NCBI GenBank assembly: GCA_002633025.1
Contig: NMRB01000208.1
Coordinates: 123,250-187,249 of the forward strand
DNA from: Notospermus geniculatus
Lineage: Eukaryota > Nemertea > Pilidiophora > Heteronemertea > Lineidae
Length of the DNA stretch: 64,000 nt
Direction of reading: 5' to 3'
In this document: positions 9,393-20,675 of the stretch, in pieces
Numbering within the stretch: the first letter of the stretch is position 1
Layout: every line of letters starts with the position of its first letter
Program-made: the position numbers and the translations under genes
The notes under the pieces: generated by a model
Seen by the model: only the letters and a program-made list of their open reading frames with translations
What the model was told of the DNA's origin: nothing
Database searches by the model: none

Positions 9393-10440
9393 AACTGGCG
9401 GTGAAACTGCCTTTTGTTCTACCGTACCACTGGATGGCAATTCTGCAATATTTATCGACAAAGCAACGTGAATTCGTATGCCAATGCAACATTCGAAATT
9501 TCCTCAGGTACGCCGTGGGCGCCATCTTTTTCTACCATTGCATTAAACCGCCCCATATAGTCTACAGACCCAATCTTCTATTTTTCACTCGGATATCTCG
9601 ATTAAATATAGAAAAACACGATCGAAGGTGGAGTGGACCAATCGACAATTCAGCCACCATAACTCAGTTGATCGTGGGAGGACAATATTGCCGTTGTGGA
9701 ATTATAACGTTTTTACAGTTGGAAAGATTCGTGCGAAATCTCTAATGGATAAGACCCGTTTTTGCCGACAAATACCTTTGCCGCGTGCAGGTTTACCAAT
9801 CAGCGTAAAATTTCCCACCCAGGCCATCACTATCAGTTGTGAATACGTAAAGAGGGGGGTCAGAAACGGGTCAGGGTATATCCTAAAATAGACGCATTAG
9901 TACGTCAGACGTCGTCTCAGCGTTCGTCTTATGATGCACACTCCTCCGCAGTGCCGTGTCGTTCCGCATTTTATGAAGCTCCACCCAGTAAGGTGAAACC
10001 GTCTGACCTCTGCGTTGGAGACTGTTCTGCTGACCAATTTGTTTGTAAGAAAGAGAAATCGGTAGTGGGACTAGAGTGCATCTCAATCGGACTAATGTCA
10101 ATTGTTATTCCATTCCTATTTCATTATGATTAATTACAGAGACGGTATGTAATAAACAAGGAAGGAGTTGTTCATCTGTAACAATAAACGTGCTGTGAAT
10201 GTGGTTTGTACCACAAAACGACCGCCGCCGAGTAATGACCATGTTTTTTATCATGTCGCCCTCGGCGTGCGTTTCGTATTGATGACGAAGCGCCTGGAGG
10301 AGACGAGGCAATCAATACATTTGACTCTCAAGTTCTCGAAGTATATAAGCAGATTTGACAGGAATAATGGGAAAATAATGGAGGAATCGGGCCATACATG
10401 TGTACCAGAGGAGGGAGTCCTAGGGTCTTTGTCCTGCGCC
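9393..10440. other. No recognised feature
   Basis: Short overlapping frames on both strands, with no motif, repeat or hairpin that I can support. Confidence 0.4.
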
Positions 10441-10519
10441 AGGCAATATATCCTTGGCCTTTGGAAGGTCAAGGACATAATATATCCTTGACCTTCCAAA
10501 GGCCAAGGACATATTGCCT
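10441..10519. repeat. Near-perfect palindrome of about 79 bp
   Basis: AGGCAATATATCCTTGGCC and the following CTTTGGAAGGTCAAGGA are mirrored by TCCTTGACCTTCCAAAGG and CCAAGGACATATTGCCT with almost no loop. It is probably a very small hairpin MITE. No target duplication is seen. Confidence 0.8.
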
Positions 10520-10567
10520 ACACTTGAGCAGACATATTTCGGACGCGAATAAATAAAATCAAGCCAA

Positions 10568-10706
10568 GCGCACATTTGCGACAAAACTCAATGCGTTAGG
10601 GGTGTCTGTTAAAATCGACTGACCTGGCTGAATGACGAGTCGACAGCGTTGGGTCAGTCGATTTAAAAACACCCCTAACGCATTGAGTTTTGCTGCAAAT
10701 GTGCGC
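10568..10706. mobile_element. Hairpin MITE with arms of about 55 bp
   Basis: GCGCACATTTGCGACAAAAC then TCAATGCGTTAGGGGTGT is mirrored by ACACCCCTAACGCATTGAGT and ...GCAAATGTGCGC. The loop is about 10625-10650. A single N follows at 10728. A one-arm relative is at 5083-5130. Confidence 0.8.
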
Positions 10707-10892
10707 CAAACTTTAAACCTGATTGCTNGTCCCTCGACTCCTAATAATGCTATTCCTGTAATTAGTATTATAAATAATTAAGGGACCGAGTAAGAGATAT
10801 TTCCCCGAGGAATGTAGGGCCCCAATCGAAATTCATAGAAAATAAAAACAAATGGTGAAATTAAGTGATATGGGTACTTTGCACTCCGGAAA

Positions 10893-11265
10893 CTGGCTGG
10901 TTGTTCGAGGCAGCGCTAGTTCTAAGCCTGAAGCGTTGGGCTGGGTTGTTCGAGGCAGCGCTAGTTCTAAGCCTGAAGAGTTGGGCCGGGTTGTTCGAGG
11001 CAGCGCTAGTTCTAAGCCTGAAGCGTTGGGCCGGGTTGTTCGAGGCAGCGCTATAGTTCTAAGCCCGAAACGTTGGGCTAGGTTGTTCGAGGCAGCGCTG
11101 GTTCTAAGCCTGAAGCATTGCCTGGGTTGTTCAAGGCAGTGCTAGTTCTAATCCTGAAGCGTTGGGTTGGGCTGGGTTGTTCGAGGCACTGCTGGTTCTA
11201 AGCCTGAAGCATTGGGTCGGGTTGTTTGAGGCAGTTCTGGCTCAAAGCCAGAAGCGTTGGCTCGA
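10893..11265 (+). repeat. Tandem array, period 45 bp, about eight or nine units
   Basis: The unit begins GGTTGTTCGAGGCAGCGCTA and ends GCCTGAAGCGTTGGGC. The first starts are 10899, 10944, 10989 and 11034, exactly 45 apart. Later units drift and contain small indels. Because 45 is divisible by three, the array is open in two frames (repeated FEAALVLSLK), which is an artefact. Confidence 0.9.
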
Positions 11266-11320
11266 GCTGCTGCTAGGTCGCTGCTGCAGTTCGTCATCAG
11301 CAGCGACCTAAGGGATCGCT
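11266..11320. repeat. Short hairpin after the 45-bp array
   Basis: TAGGTCGCTGCTG is mirrored by CATCAGCAGCGACCTA across an eight-base loop at about 11274-11312. Confidence 0.6.
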
Positions 11321-12231
11321 TAGGATGGCAGACCTCGACTGAAACTTGCTGTGAATCAAACCGGTTTGATATTTGGAAAATTGCTTCTTGACACGAGTTG
11401 ACAGGAGGTGATGCTAGTGTGCGGTGAACCGACAACTCGCCACAAAAATTGTTGCGTAAAATATTGGCTCAACGAGCAACAAAATTACCATGTTTGCTGC
11501 CGGCTTCTCGAATGAACTCGGTCTAAGTAAACCGCTGGAAACCTTCAGGAAAGCGAACCATGACACGTACAGCAAACGATGAGACACGAAAAGTACCTCG
11601 AAATCGATAAAACCAACCTTTTGGTACACAAAGTTATAATCCCTTCAAACAAACGCTACATGTATATTCAAACGGAATGCAAACAGCTGCTGAAAAAGGA
11701 AAATAGCATCTTTACAAATAGAAAGACAAATAAAAACGGCAGTTTCAAAGAATTCACGGATCGTAAACAAAGCGTACCGACGGGATTTCCATTAAGCTTT
11801 CGTGATCACGTCAGACTTGCCCTGGTGTCTTGAACATTCAAAAGGACTTCGTGCCTTCAATTTACCTTGAAGTCTATCAGAGCTGTGAGAAACATGATGT
11901 AAACTTATTAAAGCGTACGAAACGTATTATTTGCCATTGCAACAACAAAGGGGATGATTTGGAATCATTTCATCTCTGTTCTGTTTCATTTTCTCTTTTT
12001 TTTTGAATTCATTTAGTTCATACAGTTGCCCCAAAACGTGTTTTTACGAAACATTGAATCGAAATCTGCCAGCCAAATACGGCATTATTAGCTCTATAGA
12101 CGACATTGGGCGAATTAAAAGCGGAACTGCATGAGGAAAAACACCACAGCGCCGCAGTGTGGTGGTCTACATAATAAGTACATTACAACGTTCTTATTAC
12201 CTAGAACATGATAGACTACCCGGCCTGGGCG
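11321..12231. other. No gene; one possible SINE tail
   Basis: At about 12080-12118 the run GGCATTATTAGCTCTATAG ... GGGCGAATTAA resembles the SINE-D tail at 22223-22260. It is followed by a short hairpin, CACCACAGCGCCGCAGTGTGGTGG (written here as two joined halves around the centre; 12143-12166). The rest is featureless. Confidence 0.4.
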
Positions 12232-12350
12232 ACCGCACAGAAAGTCCGAAAGTGCTACAGGCGCCTATCGGCAGTTAGTTGTAACGCATTTTCCCAGTAA
12301 CTAAACCGCCGATAGGCACCGAAAGCACTATATCGGACTTTCTGTGCGGT
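12232..12350. mobile_element. Hairpin MITE with ACCGCACAGAAAGTCCGA ends
   Basis: ACCGCACAGAAAGTCCGA through CGCCTATCGGC is mirrored by GCCGATAGGC through TCGGACTTTCTGTGCGGT. The arms are about 42 bp and the loop about 35 bp. No clear target duplication. Confidence 0.8.
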
Positions 12351-12354
12351 ATAT

Positions 12355-12460
12355 TATAATAGAACATGGTACATTTTAGTAAATTTTTAATACTAAAATG
12401 ACTTCGGCGAAAGTACGTACTTCCTGAACTGAACACAGTGTGGCTTTAAAGCTCGATTTC
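12355..12460 (+). repeat. Repeat shared with 21425-21490 (inverse)
   Basis: ATAGAACATGGTACATTTTA and ACACAGTGTGGCTTTAAA recur, inverted, inside the MITE at 21.4 kb. The middle parts differ. Confidence 0.45.
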
Positions 12461-13346
12461 CAATCTATTGACAGAACGTTTACGACCATATCACAAAGTG
12501 AGACATTGAACCACCTGAGGGTATCCAAAGTGAATGAAACCTTTACTTCTCTCGTATTACGGTAACCCTATGTTTAACACATCAATAAATGATATAAAAA
12601 TAGTCTTTAACCACTTATCTTATTATATGTTGTTACTCACCCCTCGGAGAAATCATGGGAATTATTAACGTATTTCGATCGATACTTTATGAACTAGATA
12701 TAATCACAAACTGGTCGTATGCGATACCCCGATACCTCCACCAGTTGTAATTACGGATTTTACTTTTGTCACAGAGAAGGTTATTTCCTTTTGGTGTGTG
12801 TACACCCGGCGGCCTGAACAAGAGTATCAAACTCCATATTAATCGTGGAGGGCACGTGGAGAAATTTGAACAACTTTATGATGTGCTGACGTGGTATTGG
12901 TTCAGTTATTTCATGGTCAATAGAAAAATTCTGTAAAAGATACTATAAATAGACCTAAAAAAAGTCAAAGACAAGGCCAACCCACAATCTGCCCACTGTG
13001 CCACTTCAGTTAGTTTTTTTTTCATCAGACAATATAATGTGGTAAACATATTGTTCATTCATACCTCTCTCAGGTCAGCCACCAATATTCAGGCTTAGCC
13101 CACTCGCAGAAACTAGGCCTTGGAGGATTGCATTATAAGTGACCACCAGTGGCAAGCAGAATTTATGAAATGTTTGACGTTCGATGCAAATTCAAAAACT
13201 TACACTGCCGAATCAACAATAAAATGAGGTGATTTTTTTCATCTGCTGCAGCGTAACGCGAATGGTGGCACTACATTACAGGTGGCAGCACTCTCCGAGT
13301 ATCCCGAGACTTCGGCGATGGTCCAACATTTCCCCCGACACCAGAA
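12461..13346. other. No recognised feature
   Basis: Nothing supportable was seen; frames are short. Confidence 0.4.
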
Positions 13347-13349
13347 ATT

Positions 13350-13500
13350 AGGGAGGTTTAGGAATCAAACGATAAACGTAAACGTTAACGACAACGTTAT
13401 TTTTGTACCGAAAATGCAATATAAAATCTGGTGAATGTGTTGTATGAAAAATAACGTTGTCGTCAAGTTTACGTTTATCGTTTGATTTCTAAACTTCGCT
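13350..13500. mobile_element. MITE of the AGGGAGGTTT family, ATT duplication (copy 1)
   Basis: Left end AGGGAGGTTTAGGAATCAAA and right end TTTGATTTCTAAACTTCGCT. ATT flanks both sides (13347-13349 and 13501-13503). The arms contain ACGATAAACGTAAAC and AACGACAACGTTATTTTT, with the inverse on the right. It is closely related to 30967-31118; more distant members sharing the first 20 bp are at 47010 and 48008. Confidence 0.85.
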
Positions 13501-13503
13501 ATT

Positions 13504-14194
13504 ATCTCTAAGGTGGACTTAGCGTACTTAAAAGCATCTTTAGCCAAACCTCACGACGGTAACACTTCACCCGTCACCCCGAGGCCACCGCGATGGATCA
13601 AACCGAGAAAGAAACCTGACATCCCAATAAATCAGCCAAGTCACACACAAAGGAAACGGCCAACTGCTGCCAGCTTCACTCAACGCATTTCCGCATTTAA
13701 GAGACCTTTACATGCCTTTGCAAATGCAATTACCATAAACTGACTGGCATTCACAATGGGAAGTCATATAAGATGTCCATTCTATCGGTGTTTTCTGATA
13801 AGTTATTTAATCTGTGATCAGAAAGTTTTCAATAGTAATATTTGTCATCGTCAGGTTGATGAACCTCGACGAGTTGAACAAATTATACGCCGCCTCCCGA
13901 TCGAGGGCAACATTTTGGCTCCACGGACAACACACGGATAATGTGACACGGGAGGAAACAATGGCCGGCCAAGATGGCGGCTTCCATCTTCCATAGAGAG
14001 GCCGCCATTAGCCTAATTGTCACGTACACCCATGTTTATAGAACCCCGGGTATAGAACCTGGGAATCAAAGGTCTTGATCACTGACCCTAAACCCAACCA
14101 CCATTCGTACCTCCTTTTCAACTATACAGAAGAGTCGGCCATCTTGAGCGAGCTCTACACTCAGTTTACCGCCGACCGGACAATGCCTGATAAG
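13504..14194. other. No gene recognised
   Basis: A 76-codon frame at 13513-13743 (+) starts 10 bases after the MITE and carries no motif I know. CCGGGTATAGAACC-like words form a small imperfect repeat near 14040-14062. Confidence 0.4.
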
Positions 14195-14295
14195 AAAGCC
14201 CAGTTCATAATCCACGCCAAACAGACTGTGAAACGAAATGCTTTGTTTTTGAACCAACGTGTTGGAACCACAAAGCTTCTGTTTCTTTCCGGCCT
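14195..14295 (+). repeat. Z-family hairpin, diverged copy
   Basis: CAGTTCATAATCCACGCC, then AAATGCTTTGTTTTTGAACC, then CCACAAAGCTTCTGTTTCT match the Z-family core at 5208-5300 with several changes. Confidence 0.5.
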
Positions 14296-14664
14296 CCTGA
14301 TAGCATACTGAGGAAATCAGAGGTCCTTCGTCATATCGAAGCGAGCGAGCATTAAGAACAGTGATTACCTCAGAATGTCCTGGTCAGTACAACAGGAAGT
14401 CTGAATTGGCCCATATAGACGACTGGCATTTGCGGCAAGTGACTGTTGAACAGCTGCAAATCGCCCGAATTCTCTTTGTCATCGTAATAAAAAGAGAGAT
14501 TTCGGTGATTGCCAAAGCAAAACATCCATCCAACCCATCGCTCTCCCCCTTTTTAAATAAATTGTTCCGTAAGATCTACATGACTAGGCGAGAGACACAA
14601 TAAACAACTTGGGTGCAGATAGGATTAGAGAAAAAAAAGAGATGTGTCCCCTTTGGATTAGTAT

Positions 14665-14811
14665 TTGATTTTTCCGTCAGGGCCGAAACCATAGCTTATT
14701 GGCCGTGGTAAGCACGGAAGAGGCCATCTCAAGCTACTCATGTTCCTCACTTGGATGGGGTCTTTTACTTGCCCTTACGAAGGCACAAGGTACAAGGCAC
14801 CAGGGCTTACT
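14665..14811 (-). repeat. SINE-B body, copy 2
   Basis: The inverse of the 9.3-kb copy: TTTTTCCGTCAGGGCCG, then GAGGCCATCTCAAGCTACTC, then TTGGATGGGGTCTTTTACTT. It abuts copy 3 in the same orientation, so this is a tandem pair, the second insertion having landed near the head of the other. Confidence 0.85.
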
Positions 14812-15055
14812 GTCCCAAGTGATTCCATCAGGGCTGAAGCCATAGCATTATTGGTCCTGGTAAGTACAGAGGAGGCCATCTCAAGCTACTCATATTCCTC
14901 ACTTGGATGGGGTCTTTTACTTGCCCTTACAAAGAAACAACAGGCAGAAGGCACCACGGCTTGTCACTGTCCCATGCGACGGACTGAACAGCCAGGGGCG
15001 GGCCCTGCCGCTAATGCTAAACGGACGTGATAACCACTAGACTATCAAGGCGCCA
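14812..15055 (-). repeat. SINE-B with tRNA-like head, copy 3
   Basis: Reading the minus strand from 15055, the head shows box A TAGTCTAGTGGTTA (15031-15044) and a weak box B CTGTTCAGTCC (14981-14991). The GGGCAAGTAAAAGACCCC body and GGAACATGAGTAGC-like block follow, ending near 14826. The head resembles an Asp/Glu/Val-type tRNA 5' half (CTTGATAGTCTAGTGGTTA). This is the only copy in the window with a head, so it defines the family as a tRNA-derived SINE transcribed by pol III. Confidence 0.8.
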
Positions 15056-15404
15056 CACCCCTCCTCACCCCTCCCGTCGCATTTCGCCTGAGTCAGCTTC
15101 GATTTAATCTAAAAACAGCCAAAGCTCCAACGAATCATAGCAGCCATGACGTATGGTTCAATTACAACTCAGTGTGATTTTGATTTGATGCAAAGTGTAA
15201 AATAAGAGTAGACCCAGGGGAATAACTCTTATCGGTTTTTATTGAATATCCAGCAGCTTGAGTCTAAAAGCACGATTAAAACATTTTTCATTTTCCTAAT
15301 CTGAAGCAATTTTGTTGTCATCGAAGGCGTATTTCATGGAATAGGTGATCGGGATCAATTTTCATCATTCAGCTGAAGTATGCGTGGGTTTGATGCGAAT
15401 TAGA

Positions 15405-16190
15405 AGCAAAACCCGCCAGTAAGTGATGGTCAGAGTACTGCCATCGTCAGTGGGTGAATGATGGTAACACACCCGCCGACGTCAGCAAACGGCGGTCATT
15501 GATTTGCCATCGTCAGCAAATGATGGTCATCAGGTCTGCCATCGTCAGCAACGACCGTCTTCAAATTTTCAAATGGTGGTCAAGAGATTTGCCATCGTCA
15601 GTAAATGATGGTCAGTAAAGATTCGCCATTGTCAGCAAATGAAGGTCATAGATTTGCCATCGTCAGTAAATGATGGTCACAGATCTATCGTAGTCAGCAA
15701 ATGACCGTCTTCAATTGTGCAAATGGTGGTCAAGAGATTTGCCATCGTCAGTAGATGATGGTCAGTAGAGATCCGCCATTGTCAGCAAATGATGGTCATA
15801 GATTGGCCATCATCAGTAAATGATGGTCACAGATCTATCGTTGTCAGCAAATAACCGTCTTCAAATTTGCAAATGGTGGTCAAGAGATTTGACATCGTCA
15901 ATAAATGATGGTCAGTAAAGATTCGCCATCGGGATCGTCTGCAGTAACTGATGCCAACAGACTTGCCATCGTCAGCAAATGATGGTCAACAGACTTGTCA
16001 TCGTCAGCAAATGATGGCCAGTAGGTCTGTCATCATCAGCAAGTGATGGCCACAGATTTGCCTTCGTCAGCTAAAGGTGGTCAACAGATTGGCGTTGTCA
16101 GGAACTGATGATCAACGGATTTTCCTTTATCAGGAAATGACTGTCAATAGATTGTTTGCTTCCGTCGGGAAAAATGGCTTCGTCAGCCCA
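15405..16190 (+). repeat. Diverged tandem array of TTGCCATCGTCAGCAAATGA units
   Basis: A unit of roughly 30 bp, TTGCCATCGTCAGCAAATGA then TGGTCA, recurs about 22-24 times with changes in spacing and sequence. A longer period is also visible: ACCGTCTTCAAAT-type blocks at about 15547, 15706 and 15858 (roughly 150-160 bp apart) show whole groups of units were duplicated. Each unit is itself an imperfect palindrome (TGCCATC ... GATGGTCA). Confidence 0.88.
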
Positions 16191-16799
16191 TTAACAATAG
16201 AGTATGTATGAATACGGAATAAGATGTAGACTCCTACTTTTATACCTTAACTAACAACTTTATAGATTGCTCCTCAGGAAAACTCCCCAGCATCAAGATT
16301 CCGACGAAACGGCACATAAAAACAACCGTCTATATCATCAAGTGCCCTCGACGGTTAGCCCCTCATTTGAGCAGTAATACCGATCGTTGAAAAACCCTTC
16401 GCTTTGAAATGAGACCCTGTCATTATTGGATATAGTTACGGCACCGAGGAAGGTTTGCCATTGCTGGTACTTACGGAAAATAGACGATACATGAGACCCA
16501 AGAGTCGATCCCGATACCAGCGATATTGTTAAATGGCCTTAAATTGCCACTCTCAAGTGTATTAAGCGCACCAAACTATTACGTTAAATGGCACTCAACA
16601 CTTAATTGAAGATCCTATTGAATGCATATTTCAACACTCTTATTGCTGTTTTTATACGAAAACGTCAGTATGTTGATATAAAGGTTTGTTTCGGGAAGGA
16701 AATGCAGCAAACCGCCGAATATTTAGACGGGCAGTTCCAAAGGAGAGCTGGTCCATAGCGTCATAGATTTCTCGAGGGAGTTGGTTTGTACCGGCATTT
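16191..16799. other. No recognised feature
   Basis: Nothing supportable; short frames only. Confidence 0.4.
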
Positions 16800-16937
16800 G
16801 TACATGTATTTGATTTTTCCGCCAGGGCCGAAGCCAAAGCATTATTGGCCCTGGTAAGTACGGAAGAGGCCATCTCAAGCTACTCATGTTCCTCACTTTA
16901 ATGGTGTCTTTTACTTGCCCTTGCAAAGGCACAAGGG
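16800..16937 (-). repeat. SINE-B body, copy 4
   Basis: TTTTTCCGCCAGGGCCGAAG, then CATTATTGGCCCTGGTAAGT, then AAGCTACTCATGTTCCTCAC, then TCTTTTACTTGCCCTTGCAA. It joins SINE-C head to tail at about 16938. Confidence 0.85.
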
Positions 16938-17165
16938 CTATGGTTGGGGCCAGGCCCAGAAAGGTTTTGGTGAGGTCAGCAGCCACCACAGTTTATATAG
17001 ACCTATATTTGACGAAGTTCTCGATGGCTGGCAGTTATCGCCAGTTATCTCAGGGTTGCTGGTTCGAATCCCACTCTCGACACCGGTTTTTCCATACTTC
17101 ACATTTCGTTCTTTATACTTTGGAGAAAAATTTCTAAGTCCAAAATATGGTGGGAATAAAAACTT
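16938..17165 (+). repeat. SINE-C, copy 1 (deleted tRNA head)
   Basis: It shares with 27428-27715 the leader GAGAAAGG-like block, TATAGACCTATATTTGACGA, the TCGATGGCTGGCAG block, box B GGTTCGAATCCC (17060-17071), and the tail CTCGACACCGGTTTTTCCA then TATGGTGGGAATAAAAAC. Between box A (AGTTATCTCAGGG) and box B about 25 bases are missing relative to the other copy, so the promoter is damaged. Confidence 0.8.
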
Positions 17166-17602
17166 CGCGCCGAGCCGCTCAGAATACCAGAAAAATTTGT
17201 TTTGTCTCGTTGAAATGTGGAGGTGTCTAAACCAGTATGTACGTGGGAAGTGATCGCGTCTTCTACGACTATTGCTTCTTCCCCAAACTGGCACTCCTTC
17301 CATTAGTCACAATAAAGTTAGAACAATACCAGAACTATCATCTTCAGGATAAAATCCCCAATGATTGTCACTCTGAATGATTAAAATATATCGTATGGCT
17401 TGCTACGTGTTGTCATGAGAACTTGGCAGGCCATTCTTTTGTCCCTGTCAGACCCTGGGTCGTTATGAGTACATACTGAAAACAATGGTATCTAACCGCA
17501 AAAATGACTTTCTATAAGAACTCAAACGCCTTTTGTCTACATGAACATTTGCCGAACAACTTCCATCATGGCTGGCAAGTCAACCGGGTGTCTTCTCAAT
17601 TT

Positions 17603-17755
17603 CCGGTGTAATATTTTTTATTGTCTCCCGTTTGCAAGTGCCTCCCAACAAAAGACTGACGGAATAAGCCGCGACGTGACAATGGGGGCGGCACTGATAA
17701 ACAAATCTCTCCGTTTTTGCGTGTCCGCCAAACAATAAAGCGGGCAGTGCCATAC
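17603..17755 (+). repeat. X-family repeat, diverged copy
   Basis: It begins CCGGTGTAATATTTTTTATT and continues GGAATAAGCCGCGACGTGAC then AATGGGGG, then CCAAACAATAAAGCGGGCAG. This parallels the X copies at 52.7 and 54 kb (CCGGTGTGAGGTTTTTTAGTG; AATAAGCTGCGACTTGAC). Confidence 0.5.
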
Positions 17756-18170
17756 CACATACGGGAGACATTCTCATTGGTATGAAGGATGTTGTTGCTC
17801 GATTCCTCGGCACTTAGCGTATTATCTATACTCCAACCGTAGGCCCTCTGGTGTGCCTGAACTCCTACAAACACTTGTATTTACAGTAGCAGTACACCAT
17901 CGCCAACGCGCAAAAAATTCGCCTCACGACAAACAATCAACAGTACATGTAGCATGTGACTCCTACAGTTCATATTTCCAAGTTCTCTGCCTGCAGATGA
18001 TGTAGTAGTTGTCATTTTTCATAAAATGTCATTGCCCTCAATCGGCAAGAGGCAGTCTTTCCCTTTTTTTCAGTTCATCAACCTTTGCATTATAGTGTGG
18101 AGCTTGATCAACCTGTTAGTTACGGTTGTTTAAGCTGGTTTAAACTTGGAATCCAAACACGGCATAGTTT

Positions 18171-18615
18171 GACCTCGTGTTCAACGGGCATGTCCTAGAA
18201 TAGGCCTGTATGTCACAGTTGGCAGAACAAAAGACCTCGTGTTCAACAGGCATGTCCTAGAATAGGCCTGTATGTCACAGTTGGCAGAACAAAAGACCTC
18301 GTGTTCAACAGGCACGTCCTAGAATAGGCCTACATGTCACAGTTGGCAGGACAAAAGACCTCGTGTTCAACAGGCATGTCCTAGAATACAGGTCAGAGTG
18401 GCAGGACAAAAGATCTCGTGTTCAACAGGCATGTCCTAGAATAGGCCTACATGTCACATTTGGCAGACAAAAGACCTCGTGTTCAACAGCCATGTCCTAG
18501 AATAGGCCTACATGTCACAGTTGGCAGAAAAAAAGACCTCGTGTTCAACGGGAGTGGCCTACAATACACGTGGGCAGCACAAAAGACATCGTGTTTTAAG
18601 AGGCATAGATTCTTG
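18171..18615 (+). repeat. Tandem array, period 62 bp, about seven units
   Basis: GACCTCGTGTTCAACAGGCA starts at 18171, 18233, 18295 and 18357 (62 apart). Later units are shortened. Each unit contains TGTCCTAGAATAGGCCT and CACAGTTGGCAGAACAAAA. The last unit, near 18590, is diverged. Confidence 0.9.
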
Positions 18616-19237
18616 TCATTGGTCGACTTCGCACGATGCCCTCAAAACATACTAGTTTTTACGAGTGGGCCGAGTCTGAATAAAGCTGAATGACCTCCTA
18701 AATGTGAAATCACTTCTTTGGTGTTACCACACATGTTGATAGGTTGTGTCTCTCCCAGTCATGCCAGTGCATGTCTGTCATACCAGAAAGCTTTTAATAA
18801 AACTTACTAGAAGTTCTCAGATCGAAAAGTACAAAAGGCAGTATCACCGATGGGTGGATACACTGTCTTTTACCATGATTCATTCGGCATGTTCCTGAAC
18901 AATGCCTGAGACTGGAAAATATTGCAGTCGTAATGGCCGCCCCAAGTAGCTCGGTTGAACTGCCTCAGTTTTCACGGGATCAATTACTGGCATGAATGCC
19001 ATGTTTAGTTCCTGGGTAACGAAAACTTTGCAGACCTAATACAAGTAAATTATTGTCAAAACCTTTTGTCAGGGACTAAAGCGGTTGCATACATGTAGGG
19101 AAATCATCATCATGTCGTGAGACGCGACCAATAGACCTTTCCAACAAATATGGCGATCTAATAGTTCTCACCATATGACGTCAGAAGCTTAATACCATTC
19201 AATGGCCGCTGGCAAGCTAAGCTGGTCAAGCAGGCCA

Positions 19238-19347
19238 GGCCCCATATTCATAAACATACATAAGTCAAAGTATGATACTTATCTTTTGTGTTGAACAAAG
19301 GATACGTGTCACACTTAGACTTAAGTCGTTTTATGAATATGGGTCCA
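19238..19347. mobile_element. Hairpin MITE of the CCATATTCATAAA type
   Basis: GGCCCCATATTCATAAACAT and TAAGTCAAAGTATGATACTT are mirrored loosely by AGACTTAAGTCG and TTTTATGAATATGGGTCC. A one-armed relative sits at 21776-21848. Confidence 0.7.
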
Positions 19348-19373
19348 GGGGAACAACGTTTAGGTAAAATAAT

Positions 19374-19528
19374 TTGGACCCTAGCTACGATAGAGGGCAG
19401 CACACCGAAACCAGGTCCTGTACAATGGACGCCTTTTGTGTGGGAAATTGATCAGGACCGGATGTCAGTTTCATTTCAATAGCTAACCACCAGTGACACC
19501 TATTGGGGCAGTGTGCTAGGGTCCCCAT
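19374..19528 (+). repeat. R155 dispersed repeat, copy 2
   Basis: ACGATAGAGGGCAGCACACC, then CAATGGACGCCTTTTGTGTG, then GATCAGGACCGGATGTCAGT, then CAGTGACACCTATTGGGGCA. Nested in the ATAGACCTTTCC MITE. Confidence 0.85.
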
Positions 19529-20523
19529 TATCTGAGAAGATATATACGTTTGGTAGTGTTATGTCATGCTTGGACAATGAATGGCCATGACGTCATGTGG
19601 GAGAACTATGTAGCAGGCCACCATCTTTGTTGGAAAGGTCTATATCCTGTCCATTAAACATTATAAGGAGGTCTCCCAAAGCCCATAAAATGGGTATTCA
19701 TTTGAAAGCCGTCACTGATATTGCCAATGAATACCTTGCCTATTTTTGACAGAGTTTTTATGAAATTCCTACTGGAAGTGGAAGGGTTAAGCAACACAAT
19801 TTGCTGCTGTTTAGGTCGATAAAAAGTAATAATAACATGTTTTCTGTCTTAATCGAATATTCCATTCCAATAATTTATTATGTGCACTTCAAAAAAATAT
19901 TTAAAACGATATGCATATTTCACAAATATTAACAAAGATTTTCCAAACTAATTCATTAATTAATACATTTCATCCGTGTTCGACGAGATGCTGGTAGGCG
20001 TAAATGGCAAAAACGTCCATGTCCCATCTCACTAAACTAAATGCCATTTAGATGATGATAATAGAGGTATAAAACATATCAGATATTGAATACTGCAATA
20101 AAGTATTTGTTATTCGTCGCCTTTTTACAACTGTTAAATAGGATTTATAACTGATTACAAAATAGATACATAATTATTTCATTGTATTTCATTGTTTGCA
20201 TCAAGCAGTATTATTTCGATCGTTCCTGAGGAGCGGCGTTTTTGATGGACAAGTTCAGATTTCCCCGGCTTTCGAGAACGAGGTGATTCCCTTTTTTGAG
20301 TATGACGTCATCACTTCCTGTGGGATTCCCCGTTGAAGTTGTGAAAATGTGAAAAAAGGTGTCTCACAAAATTATGCAATGACTTGGTTATGAAACTGGC
20401 CATGACAACGAAAATATCATCGTTCGATACTCGACAAGATTCCCCATCACTGGTGAACTCGGTTATTCAAAATTCAAAACTTCTCACGAATCCGCAGGTA
20501 TCTGAACTTCAATATGCTCGACA

Positions 20524-20652
20524 ATGAGGATCATAACCCACTGCCTCAACAGGTGTCACTAGTGGTTAAACCTATTGAAATGAAAGTGACATGCAGGTCG
20601 TGATCAATTTCCCACACAAAGAGCGTCCATCATATAGGACCTGGTAAAGCCT
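20524..20652 (-). repeat. R155 dispersed repeat, copy 3
   Basis: The inverse of copy 1, including the flanking ATCATAACCCACTGC that matches GCAGTGGGTTAT at 3587-3598. It ends at the hairpin element that follows. Confidence 0.85.
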
Positions 20653-20675
20653 GCCGCACACTGGAGCTGCTGAGC

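Larger units (their letters stand above)
19131..19643. mobile_element. MITE with ATAGACCTTTCCAACAAA ends, containing two nested repeats
   Basis: The left end ATAGACCTTTCCAACAAA and right end TTTGTTGGAAAGGTCTAT are perfect inverts. A related copy at 49488-50326 shares AGACCTTTCCAACAAA, GAAGCTTCAATGGC-like and GTCATGTGGGAGAA blocks. A CCATATTCATAAA hairpin (19238-19347) and an R155 copy (19374-19528) sit inside. Confidence 0.75.

Noticed and set aside
10852-11145. Open frames of 97 and 63 codons with repeated FEAALVLSLK or SSKPEALG
   Set aside because: They are created by the 45-bp tandem array; a period divisible by three keeps frames open.
15405-18615. Spaced repeats that might be taken for a CRISPR array
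   Set aside because: The units are contiguous and diverged with no unique spacers of constant length, and the DNA is animal-like. They are minisatellites.
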